A stretch of DNA of 64,000 nt from Corynebacterium lowii (lineage in GTDB: Bacteria; Actinomycetota; Actinomycetes; Mycobacteriales; Mycobacteriaceae): NCBI RefSeq assembly GCF_001412085.1, contig NZ_LKEV01000004.1:62001-126000 (forward strand). The letters are read 5' to 3'. Below the pieces are notes generated by a model. It did no database searches. It saw only the letters and a list, made by a program, of their open reading frames with translations, and was not told the DNA's origin. Below, one piece after another: positions 26,018 to 33,781 of the stretch (position 1 is its first letter; each line of letters starts with the position of its first letter). The position numbers and the translations under genes are program-made.

Positions 26018-26898
26018 ATGAAGAAACTTTCCAGCAGCATGAAGGCAGCGGCGCTCACGGCGGCGTCGATAATGGCTCTTTCCCTGGGCACCCCGGCAGC
26101 GGGCGCGGCCCCCGTGCCCCCGCTATCCTCCTCCCCCTCCGCGCAGGACAATCACGGGCATGAGCTCGTGGTATTTGGTGATTCCTTTACGGCTCACGCG
26201 GGCAAGAATGGGGATCGCTGGCTGGAACCGGCGCGTGCCCCGCATATCCCTTCCTGCGCCACGGACAAGGAGAACTGGCCCAAACTGATCGGCCAGCAGA
26301 CGGGTAAGAGCGTGGCGGATTGGTCCTGCAACGGCACCGGGCGTATCCCCGTGGTGGACCTGGTGAATTACGTGGAATCTGCCATTAGCCGCGGAGATTT
26401 GGGGCCGGGTACCCAGGACGTAGCCATCATGTACGGCGGCATGACTCCGCTGCAATGGGCGGACGTGCCCGTCGAGGCCGTCACCCCGCACGGCGTAGAC
26501 TTCACGGCCTTCCGCACGGAGATGCGCGCGATCAAGGAACGCATCCGCGCGGTGGCACCGAACGCGCGAGTCACGATGTTGAGCTACCCGGAAATGCTCA
26601 GCGGTGATTTCTTCTGCCCCGCCAACATGGGCTCCGCGCAGGCTTCCTACCCCATTCCCGGTGGAAAGCTCCTTCAGGAGACCATGCGCGATAACATCCG
26701 CAGCACCGCGGGCTCCATTGGCGCGAACTTCATTGACGTTTACAGGCCTCCCTGGGGCATGGCATGTGCAACCCGGACCCCGCGCAGCGCTGGGTGGTGG
26801 GTTTCGTGGATGATTCCACGCACACCATGCCCATGCACCCCTCCAATGAGGGACAGCGCGGCATGGCTAACATCATTTCCTCCGCGCTGTACGGATAG
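26018..26898 (+). pseudogene. Secreted SGNH/GDSL esterase (paralogue 2), frameshifted
   Basis: A second copy of the SGNH esterase, with signal peptide (about 1-31), nucleophile in VVFGDSFTAHAG and Asn block WSCNGTG, matching paralogue 1 at every step up to FIDVY. After TAC at 26741-26743 the frame is shifted by one base: frame 1 continues with ASLGHGMCNPDPAQRW and the catalytic DDSTHTMPMHPSN, ending in TAG at 26896-26898. A one-base deletion at about 26744 explains it. As written the protein loses the Asp-His pair and reads a 70-residue false tail to 26983. The gene's end is also duplicated (13-bp direct repeat at 26886 and 26901). It may be a real pseudogene or a base-calling error. Confidence 0.85.
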
Positions 26899-27190
26899 GT
26901 GCTGTACGGATAGACAACAAGGGGTAAACAGCAAGGTTAAGTGGCAGGGGATACGCAGTTTCGCGGGCCAAGAGGTTGCGTGAATAGCGGCTGCACGTGC
27001 TAAGCGTCTCCCCGCTGCTCCAGAATGAGCAGCCGCGCAGGCTAAACAGCCGCGCAAGCCAAGCGGGTAGATAGAGCAGATAAGAGGCCCCCGCAGCAGG
27101 AGCGGAATCACACGCAAAAACCCCGTTATAGATACAGCAATGACGGTGAATAATTCTGCTCCCCTGCATAAGCGCCCTATCATGGAGCGC
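26899..27190. other. Intergenic region between frameshifted esterase and purT
   Basis: No gene is seen on either strand. It starts with the second copy of a 13-bp repeat, GCTGTACGGATAG (26901-26913, first copy 26886-26898), which duplicates the end of the esterase gene. A degenerate CAGCCGCGC repeat (27031-27055) follows. A start at 27140 for purT is possible but is not preferred. Confidence 0.6.
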
Positions 27191-28456
27191 ATGGTTAATC
27201 CGGAAAAAATCGGAACTCCGCATACCGCCTCGGCCACCAAGGTGATGTTGCTGGGCTCGGGCTATCTCAGCCGCGAACTCGCTATGTCCTTTCAACGCTT
27301 GGGGGTGGAGGTTCACGCGGTAGACCGGGTGCGCAACGCCCCGGCACAGCAGGTGGCGCACGTGGCTCACGCGGTGGACGTAACGGACGCCAAGGCCGTG
27401 ACCGATCTCATCGCGCAGGTGCGCCCGGATTTCATCGTGCCCGAGGTGGAGCGGATCGCGGCGAACGTGCTCACCGCCGTGGAGGCCACGGAGCAGGCCA
27501 CCGTGGTACCCAATGCCGCGGCGGTAGAGCTTTCCCTCAACCGCGAGGGCGTGCGCAAGCTCGCCGCCGAGGAATTGGGTCTGCCCACCACGAGCTATCA
27601 ATTCGTTTCCGAGTTCACGGAGTTCGAGGTGGCCGTGGGGTCCATCGGCTACCCCTGCGTGGCTAAGCCGGATATTGGCGGCCCGGGGGCGCGTGACCAC
27701 CGCATGATTCGCAGCGAGGAGGAGGTGGAGGAGGCCTGGCGCCACCTCACCGCCGAGGCTTCTTCCGCACCAGATACCGTCGACGCCGCCCATACCGCAG
27801 CCCCCGCCGATCGGGAGGGCCACCGCATCGTGGTGGAGCGGGTGATTGACTTTGATTACGAGGTCACCCTGGTGGCGGTGCGCTCCATCGACCCCGCCAC
27901 GGGCAAACTCGCCACCTGGTTCTGCGAGCCCATCGGGTGCACGTACCAGGGCGGGGAATACACCGAGGCCTGGCAGCCCGCGCACCTGCCCGCTGCGGCA
28001 TTGGATAATGCCCGTTCCGTGGCGGCGCGAGTATCCAACGCCCTGGGCGGACGCGGTGTTTTCAGTGTCAAGATGTTCGTGGCGGGGGAGGACGTCTACT
28101 TTTCCGAGGTGCTACCTCGCCCGCATTGCACCGGCCTGGTCACGCTGTGCTCCCAGCGTTTCTCCCAGTTCGATCTGCACGCCCGCGCGGTGTTGGGCTT
28201 GCCTATCGACGCCACCGTGGTTTCCCCCGGTGCCGCCGCCATGATTCTCAGCCCTGGGGAGATGGATTCTCCTCAGTATGGGGGCCTCGATCAGGCTTGC
28301 GCCGTGCCGGAGGCTACCGTGGAGTTCTTTGGTAAGCAGCGAGCCCGGAAGGGGCGCGTCATGGGGGTGGCTCTCGCCAGCGGAGAGACCACGGAGGCCG
28401 CGCGGGAAGCCGCGGCTCGGGCGGCGGGGGTAATCACTATTAGCTCAGTAGATTAG
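27191..28456 (+). CDS. purT: Formate-dependent phosphoribosylglycinamide formyltransferase
   Basis: ATP-grasp enzyme that makes formyl-GAR from GAR, formate and ATP in purine synthesis. The N-terminal preATP-grasp domain has VMLLGSGYLSRELAMSFQRLGVEVHAVDR, and EVLPRPHCTGLVTL is a strong PurT signature. The glycine-rich ATP loop, usually KPVMSSSGKGQS, here reads AKPDIGGPGARDHRMI, so the GKG is missing, and a 20-residue Ala/Pro-rich insert (about TAEASSAPDTVDAAHTAAPA) follows. The start at 27191 (MVNPEKIGTP) matches the family; ATG at 27140 or 27182 are longer alternatives. The 421-residue length is slightly above the norm because of the insert. Confidence 0.85.
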   Translation: MVNPEKIGTPHTASATKVMLLGSGYLSRELAMSFQRLGVEVHAVDRVRNAPAQQVAHVAHAVDVTDAKAVTDLIAQVRPDFIVPEVERIAANVLTAVEATEQATVVPNAAAVELSLNREGVRKLAAEELGLPTTSYQFVSEFTEFEVAVGSIGYPCVAKPDIGGPGARDHRMIRSEEEVEEAWRHLTAEASSAPDTVDAAHTAAPADREGHRIVVERVIDFDYEVTLVAVRSIDPATGKLATWFCEPIGCTYQGGEYTEAWQPAHLPAAALDNARSVAARVSNALGGRGVFSVKMFVAGEDVYFSEVLPRPHCTGLVTLCSQRFSQFDLHARAVLGLPIDATVVSPGAAAMILSPGEMDSPQYGGLDQACAVPEATVEFFGKQRARKGRVMGVALASGETTEAAREAAARAAGVITISSVD

Positions 28457-28474
28457 AGGCTTAATCTAAGGGGC

Positions 28475-30394
28475 ATGAACGCACAGGATGCCCCGCTTGT
28501 TCTTGCGATTACCGCGTGCCCCACCGGTATTGCTCACACCTATATGGCGGCGGAAAAACTCCAAGAAGCCGCCGGTGAAGCCGGAATACGGATCAAAGTG
28601 GAAACGCACGGTTCCATTGGCGTGGAGGGTACTTTTACCCCCGCCGATATTGCCGCGGCCAGCGCCGTGCTCATCGCGGCGGACGTGGCAATTTCCAAGG
28701 ACCGATTTGCCGGGAAGCGCGTACTTTCCACGGGGGTAGATGAGGCCATTAAGAGGCCCGGGGAATTATTAGATCGAGCCCAAGAGGTGCCGGTATTGGA
28801 GGGCGCCGCCCGCTCTGCTGATTCCCGCGAGGTGGCACAACCACGCTCCGGTGGGAAGGCTCATCTCCACACGATGTATCAGGCCTTGATGAATGGGGTA
28901 TCGCACATGATCCCCTTCGTGGTCACCGGCGGGTTATTGCTGGCTGTGGCGCTTTCCGTGGGCGGCCAACCCACGGCGGAGGGCTTGGTGATCCCCGAGG
29001 GTTCTTTCTGGGCCACGGTGGAGCAATTGGGGGTACTGGCCTTTGGGCTCATGGTGCCGGTGCTTTCTGCTTATATCGCGGCGGGTATTGCGGATAGGCC
29101 GGGGCTCGCGCCGGGTTTTATCACGGGCATGGTGGCCGTGACGGGTTCGCTGTATGGCTCTGAGGCGGGGGCGGGCTTCATCGGCGGTATCATCACCGGC
29201 ATTCTTTCCGGCTACGTGGCCCTGGGGATTAGGCGTATTCCGGTGAATAGGTTTGTGGCTCCTATTTGGCCCATTATCGTTATTCCTATTCTCACCAGTT
29301 TGATCGTGGGGTTGCTGTTTATTTATGTCATTGGGCATCCGGTGGCGGCGCTCTTTGAGGCTCTCACGGGCGCTCTGCAAGGTCTCGATGGTGGCTCCGC
29401 CATTGTGTTGGGTGCCGTCTTGGGTGCCATGATCGCTTTTGATATGGGCGGCCCTTTTAATAAGACGGCCTTCCTCTTTGGCGGCGGCCTTATCGCGGCG
29501 GGAAATCCCTACCCGATGGGTATGGTGGCCGCCGCCATCGCCGTGCCACCGCTGGCGGTGGGGGTGGCTACCTTGGTGCGGCGCAGCCGCTTTAGTGCCA
29601 CCGAGCGGGAGGCCGGGGCGGCCTCCCTGGTGATGGGTTTCTTCGGCATCACCGAGGGCGCGATTCCCCTGGCTTCGGCCCGGCCCTTCCAGGTGATTCC
29701 CGCCAACGTATTGGGTGGTGCCGTGGCCGGAGCGCTGGCGGGCTGGTGGGCGGTGGCCGATCACGTCATGCACGGCGGCCCCATCGTGGCCCTGCTGGGC
29801 GCGGTGGACGGCGTGCCCTGGTTCTTCCTCGCCCTGGCGGCGGGTGTGGCGGTCACGGCCTGCACCATCGTCTTGGCCGTGGGGTGGAAGCAACCCCGCG
29901 AAGAAGGACTACTGAGCGAGCGGGCCGTGCTCGTGGACGCGCAGGCAGGCAGCCGCGAGCAGGTGATGGAATTGCTTATCGACGCCGCCGGTGATCGCAT
30001 TAGCTCCCCCGAAGAGGTGATGCGCGCGGCGCAAGAGCGTGAGGAGAAAAGCACCACGGCGGTGGGGGATGGGGTGGCTATCCCGCATGCGCGTTGCGTC
30101 GGGGTGAGTGAACCCGTGCTGGCGATTGCTCGGTTGCGCGAGGGCGTGGAATGGGACGCCCCGGATGAAAAGCCCGTGCGCTTGGTCTTTTTGATCGCCG
30201 TCCCAGGCAATGCAGGCAAGCAGCATTTGAAGATTTTGGCGAGCATCGCTCGCACTCTGACCACCTCGGACTTCCGGGATCGTCTCTTTGCGGCGAAGAG
30301 TGCCAAGGAGATCGTGGAGCAGGTGGAGGGTGTTCTGCCCCCGAAAGAGGGGAGTACGACCACGGCCCTTGTGGACTCTTCTAGGCGGCCTTAA
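28475..30394 (+). CDS. Fructose-type PTS permease, fused EIIB-EIIC-EIIA
   Basis: Membrane sugar permease that imports and phosphorylates a hexose, probably fructose. The 639-residue protein has EIIB first (Cys15 in AITACPTGIAHTYMAAEKL), then EIIC (about 130-460, ten hydrophobic segments, FDMGGPFNKTAFLFGGGLI), then EIIA (about 470-620, phospho-His 538 in VAIPHARCVGV). Fructose permeases with this domain set often occur as EIIABC; here the order is B-C-A. No fruK or regulator is adjacent; purT ends 18 bp upstream, so it may be cotranscribed with purT. Sugar specificity (fructose, mannose or another hexose) is inferred from family only. Confidence 0.9.
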   Translation: MNAQDAPLVLAITACPTGIAHTYMAAEKLQEAAGEAGIRIKVETHGSIGVEGTFTPADIAAASAVLIAADVAISKDRFAGKRVLSTGVDEAIKRPGELLDRAQEVPVLEGAARSADSREVAQPRSGGKAHLHTMYQALMNGVSHMIPFVVTGGLLLAVALSVGGQPTAEGLVIPEGSFWATVEQLGVLAFGLMVPVLSAYIAAGIADRPGLAPGFITGMVAVTGSLYGSEAGAGFIGGIITGILSGYVALGIRRIPVNRFVAPIWPIIVIPILTSLIVGLLFIYVIGHPVAALFEALTGALQGLDGGSAIVLGAVLGAMIAFDMGGPFNKTAFLFGGGLIAAGNPYPMGMVAAAIAVPPLAVGVATLVRRSRFSATEREAGAASLVMGFFGITEGAIPLASARPFQVIPANVLGGAVAGALAGWWAVADHVMHGGPIVALLGAVDGVPWFFLALAAGVAVTACTIVLAVGWKQPREEGLLSERAVLVDAQAGSREQVMELLIDAAGDRISSPEEVMRAAQEREEKSTTAVGDGVAIPHARCVGVSEPVLAIARLREGVEWDAPDEKPVRLVFLIAVPGNAGKQHLKILASIARTLTTSDFRDRLFAAKSAKEIVEQVEGVLPPKEGSTTTALVDSSRRP

Positions 30395-30446
30395 TGTGAT
30401 GTGTGATTCGCATGAATTTCATCGCATAGAGAGAAAGAGCGCATAT

Positions 30447-31607
30447 ATGAGAATACGCCGCACCGCGTTGGCTCTTCTAGCCTCCCTGACCTGCATACCT
30501 ACCGTGGCCGTAGCGACGTCGAGTGCCGCCGAGGTGGCTCCGGGCGCCCCCATGCACCTCTTCCCCGAGGTGGCTCAGGAGATTCCCGAGGATATGCCGG
30601 CGGGCCTCTTCACCCAGTACTGCTCCCAGGGCGTGCCCGGTACGGTGACGCTGCCGGATGGTTCGCAGAAGGACGTGATGGTCACCGCCGGGCATTGCCT
30701 GTGGGGAATCGAAGGCATGGGCGAAATGACCCCCGAGGTGTACGCTCCGCTGCGCGAGGGGGACGAACTGATCGCCGTGCGGGAGCAGGGAAAGCAGGTT
30801 CACCCGGCTCTGGATGAGAACGACCCGGAGGAACTTCGCCTGATGTATGACGGCGAGGATTGGGCCACCGCTGAAATCGTGGATGGTGTGACGGCAACGC
30901 GCGTGGCGGATTCCATTGATGCGGATGGTAATTCTCAGGGCGAGCCCGTGGTGCTCACTGGTGTGCGCGATTACCGCGATCTGGGCCCGTGGGAGGTGGC
31001 CTTTGATAACTTCGGCCAGCCCATCTGCAAGGACGGCCAAACCACCGGCCGTACCTGCGGAGTGCAGGTGCTGCGCTCTAGCAATGGGCTCTGGTACGTG
31101 GGCTTTGTTCAAGGGGGCGATTCCGGTGGCGTGAACTTTGACCCCATCACCGGCGAGGCCTTGGGCGTGACCTCCATGAGCTTCTATGGGGTGGTGGAGC
31201 GCGCGCAGCCCATAGATGTGGCGCTGGAAGAGGCCTACGGTATCCCGGATGGCCAGGTCAACGACTACTTTGCCCTGCCGGAATCCACGGAAGCTCATTC
31301 TGAGATGCGGTCCATGAATGAGGACAGCGCGGAGGTCCAAGAGTGGGCCGTGGACATGCTGAGCGAGGAGCTGCCGGATACCCAGGAGGCTATCGACGTC
31401 GCTCAGGGCAATGCGCAGGCCGCAGTAGAAGAGGTGGGCACCGCCGTGGAAACCTCCACTGAGCAGCTGATCCATAATCCTTCTGATATTGAGGCGATTT
31501 CCCAGAATCTGAGTACCACTGCTGATAATCTGGCAGGGTTAGCGGAGGAAACCGTGGATACCGCTGTACAAGCAGGGCTGGGCTTGGCTCTTCAAGAGCT
31601 TGTTTAG
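30447..31607 (+). CDS. Secreted trypsin-like serine protease (tandem copy 1)
   Basis: Exported chymotrypsin-fold protease of 386 residues with a Sec signal peptide (about 1-28, cleavage near SSAAE). Catalytic residues: His in VTAGHCLW, Asp in EDWATAEI and Ser in VQGGDSGGVNF. Two Cys pairs are likely (CSQ...GHC and CKD...TCGVQ). The C-terminal 110 residues are a helical, acidic, coiled-coil-like tail (EEVGTAVETSTEQLIHNP...), absent from simple trypsins, that may hold the enzyme in the envelope. The ATG at 30447 follows AGAAAGAGC; the longer frame from 30288 lies in the PTS gene. It is 27 bp upstream of a close paralogue. Confidence 0.88.
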   Translation: MRIRRTALALLASLTCIPTVAVATSSAAEVAPGAPMHLFPEVAQEIPEDMPAGLFTQYCSQGVPGTVTLPDGSQKDVMVTAGHCLWGIEGMGEMTPEVYAPLREGDELIAVREQGKQVHPALDENDPEELRLMYDGEDWATAEIVDGVTATRVADSIDADGNSQGEPVVLTGVRDYRDLGPWEVAFDNFGQPICKDGQTTGRTCGVQVLRSSNGLWYVGFVQGGDSGGVNFDPITGEALGVTSMSFYGVVERAQPIDVALEEAYGIPDGQVNDYFALPESTEAHSEMRSMNEDSAEVQEWAVDMLSEELPDTQEAIDVAQGNAQAAVEEVGTAVETSTEQLIHNPSDIEAISQNLSTTADNLAGLAEETVDTAVQAGLGLALQELV

Positions 31608-31634
31608 CCCCCGATCATAAGAGGATTGAGGAAC

Positions 31635-32660
31635 ATGAAGATTCGTAGTTCTGCCGTGGCTTTGTGCGCGGCCGCGATTGCCACCCCGGTGCTGGTGCCT
31701 GTTGCCAATGCCGCCGAGGTCGCCCCCGGCTCCCCCATGCGTTCCGATGACCTCACGGAAAGCACGGCCTCGATGCTGCCGGAGAACGTGCCCGATGAGT
31801 ACAAGCGTGGCGCCTGCTCCCAGGGCGTCCCGGGCACCGTGACGCTTGCCGACGGCACTCAGAAGGATGTTCTCATCAGCGCGGGTCACTGCGTGTACGG
31901 CATTGACGGCTACCTGACGATGGGCGATGCCGTGTACGTGCCCACCCCGGAGGGGGACAAGGTAGTGGGCTACACCGATCAGGGTGGGCCGATCGTGGTG
32001 AATGAGCAAGAGGCCTTGGCCAGCCCGCTGGGGTACTTTAACCAGTCCTTCAACACCCCTGACTGGGGCACCGTGGAGCTGGAGCCCGGCGTCACCACCA
32101 CTCGCATGGCCGATTCCGTGGATTCCAACGGAAACTCCTACGGCGAGCCGGTGGAACTCACCGGAGTGCGCGATTACCGCAATCTGGAGTTCTGGGAGGT
32201 TTCCCTGGATAACCTGGGGCAGCCCATCTGCAAGGACGGCAACACCAGCGGGCGCAGCTGCGGCACGCAGATCTTCCGCACTCAGAATGGTCTGTGGAGC
32301 GTGGGGCTGAACTACGATAACGGCGATTCCGGCGGAGTGAACTTTGACCCGGAGACCGGCGAGGCCCTGGGCGTGACCTCGATGGGCTTTGGCCCCATTG
32401 GCCGCGCTCAACCGATTGACGTAGCCATCGAGGATGGTTATGGCATCGAGGACGGCCAGGTCAACGAGCACTTCTCCCTCCCGGAGTCCACCGAGGCCGC
32501 CGATCCCACCCGCACCCAGGCGGAGGACGCCCAGGGTGTTTCCGATTGGTTCGAGGCGAACCCGGAGGCAATGGAGGAGATGGAACTGGTCAATCCTCTG
32601 GACGCGCTGAGCGAGGAGCTTCAGAGCAGCCTGGATGAGGCCCTGGGCGGTCTGTTCTAG
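31635..32660 (+). CDS. Secreted trypsin-like serine protease (tandem copy 2)
   Basis: Exported protease of 341 residues, a tandem paralogue of the upstream gene. It shares signal peptide, AAEVAPGSPMR start of the mature protein, GACSQGVPGTVTLADG, His in ISAGHCVYG, Ser in DNGDSGGVNF, and VTSMGFGPIGRAQPIDVAIEDGYG. The catalytic Asp is in PDWGTVEL. It has a shorter, less helical tail than copy 1 (about 55 residues). The ATG at 31635 is chosen; the in-frame TTG at 31626 has no added support. The two genes are 27 bp apart and are probably one operon. Confidence 0.88.
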   Translation: MKIRSSAVALCAAAIATPVLVPVANAAEVAPGSPMRSDDLTESTASMLPENVPDEYKRGACSQGVPGTVTLADGTQKDVLISAGHCVYGIDGYLTMGDAVYVPTPEGDKVVGYTDQGGPIVVNEQEALASPLGYFNQSFNTPDWGTVELEPGVTTTRMADSVDSNGNSYGEPVELTGVRDYRNLEFWEVSLDNLGQPICKDGNTSGRSCGTQIFRTQNGLWSVGLNYDNGDSGGVNFDPETGEALGVTSMGFGPIGRAQPIDVAIEDGYGIEDGQVNEHFSLPESTEAADPTRTQAEDAQGVSDWFEANPEAMEEMELVNPLDALSEELQSSLDEALGGLF

Positions 32661-32685
32661 ATCAACCCTTGGACCATCTGAATAA

Positions 32686-32730
32686 GTAAAGGGGCGGGCG
32701 CAGTTCATAGAATCGCGCCCGCCCCTTTAC
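32686..32730. terminator. Bidirectional terminator between protease 2 and recR
   Basis: Perfect 16-bp stem, GTAAAGGGGCGGGCGC (32686-32701) with its complement at 32715-32730, loop of 13. TTTTTAT follows on the plus strand and the flanking ATTCAGAT on the minus side, so it can terminate both convergent transcripts, most strongly the protease operon. Confidence 0.9.
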
Positions 32731-32733
32731 TTT

Positions 32734-33390
32734 TTATACGGTGAGCCTCCCGCTCAATGCGCGGGAAAGCGTGAGTTCATCCACGAACTCTAGATCGCCG
32801 CCCAGGGGCATGCCGGAGGCGAGCTTGGAGATGATCAGCCCTGGGAAATCGCGCAGCAGCCGCGCGAGATAGGAAGCCGTGGCCTCGCCCTCGGTGTTGG
32901 GGTCGGTGGCGAGGATTACCTCGGTGACCTCGGGGGCGGAATCGTAGAGAGGTTTCTCCGGGGTGGAATCCGCCAGCTGGCGGTCCGGCAGTGCCCCGCC
33001 GATGCGCTGCAAGAGCGTGGAGATATTCAACTCGCGCGGGCCGATATTAGCCAAGGGGTCGAGCGCCCCGCCTAAGACGTGGTAGCGCCCGGAGTATTCC
33101 CCGGTGCGCTCGATCACCTGAATATCCTTGGGCTCTTCTACCACGCAGATAATCGAGCGGTCGCGCCCGGAATCGGCGCAAATGCGGCAGAGTTCCGCAG
33201 AAGCGATATTGCAGCAAATGCGGCAGAAGGTCACTCCATCGCGCACCTCCCCCAGTGCCTTTTGGAGGCGGTTGATGTCCTCGGGTTCCACGTGGAGGAG
33301 GTGGAAGGCGATGCGCTGAGCGCTCTTGGGGCCTACACCCGGCAGGCGTGATAGCTCGTCGATGAGGTCTTGCAGAGGTCCTTCAAACAC
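32734..33390 (-). CDS. recR: Recombination mediator protein RecR
   Basis: RecFOR-pathway protein that helps load RecA on gapped DNA. The 218-residue product has the helix-hairpin-helix [22 protein letters not shown], a zinc finger with four Cys ([16 protein letters not shown]), and the Toprim domain ([20 protein letters not shown]...[16 protein letters not shown]). The start is GTG at 33390 ([13 protein letters not shown]), the usual family N-terminus, rather than an in-frame start at 33432 that adds 14 residues. The gene follows ybaB by 10 bp on the same strand, after dnaX; this dnaX-ybaB-recR order is widely conserved in bacteria. Confidence 0.97.
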   Translation of the reverse strand: MFEGPLQDLIDELSRLPGVGPKSAQRIAFHLLHVEPEDINRLQKALGEVRDGVTFCRICCNIASAELCRICADSGRDRSIICVVEEPKDIQVIERTGEYSGRYHVLGGALDPLANIGPRELNISTLLQRIGGALPDRQLADSTPEKPLYDSAPEVTEVILATDPNTEGEATASYLARLLRDFPGLIISKLASGMPLGGDLEFVDELTLSRALSGRLTV

Positions 33391-33400
33391 CGCTGTTACG

Positions 33401-33727
33401 TTACCCGAGCATTCCGCCCAGGCCACCGCCAAGCCCCTGGGAAAGGGGGCCCATCTTGGTTTCTGCCAATTCGCCTACCTTCTTGTGGGCGTCGGCAAAG
33501 GCGCCGGTGATGAGGTCTTGCAGGGTATCGACGTCCTCGGGGTCTACGACCTCGGGGGAGATCTGCACGTCCTTGACCTCGCCGCCGCCGGTCATAGTGA
33601 TGGTCACCAGTCCATTACCGGCGCTGCCGGAGACCTCGGAGGCCAGCAATTCCTTCTGGGCCTGCTGTAATTGGAGCTGCATCTGCTGGGCTTGCTGGAG
33701 GATGGACTGCATATCGGGCTGAGACAT
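33401..33727 (-). CDS. YbaB/EbfC family nucleoid-associated protein
   Basis: Small DNA-binding protein of 108 residues that forms a tweezer-like dimer. The sequence has a long N-terminal helix ([26 protein letters not shown]), the [35 protein letters not shown] core and a Gly-rich tail ([10 protein letters not shown]). It is placed between dnaX and recR and on the same strand, the classic YbaB/EbfC context. It is 10 bp before recR. Its exact role in replication restart or nucleoid structure is unsettled in all bacteria. Confidence 0.95.
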   Translation of the reverse strand: MSQPDMQSILQQAQQMQLQLQQAQKELLASEVSGSAGNGLVTITMTGGGEVKDVQISPEVVDPEDVDTLQDLITGAFADAHKKVGELAETKMGPLSQGLGGGLGGMLG

Positions 33728-33781
33728 TAATCGCGCCTTTCTTTTATCGTTTCGCGTTTCGGCCTCCCGATTCTACGCGCC

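Noticed and set aside
28934-29893. Minus-strand ORF (319 codons) opposite the PTS permease.
   Set aside because: Shadow of the EIIC coding sequence, highly charged and repetitive; no start context.
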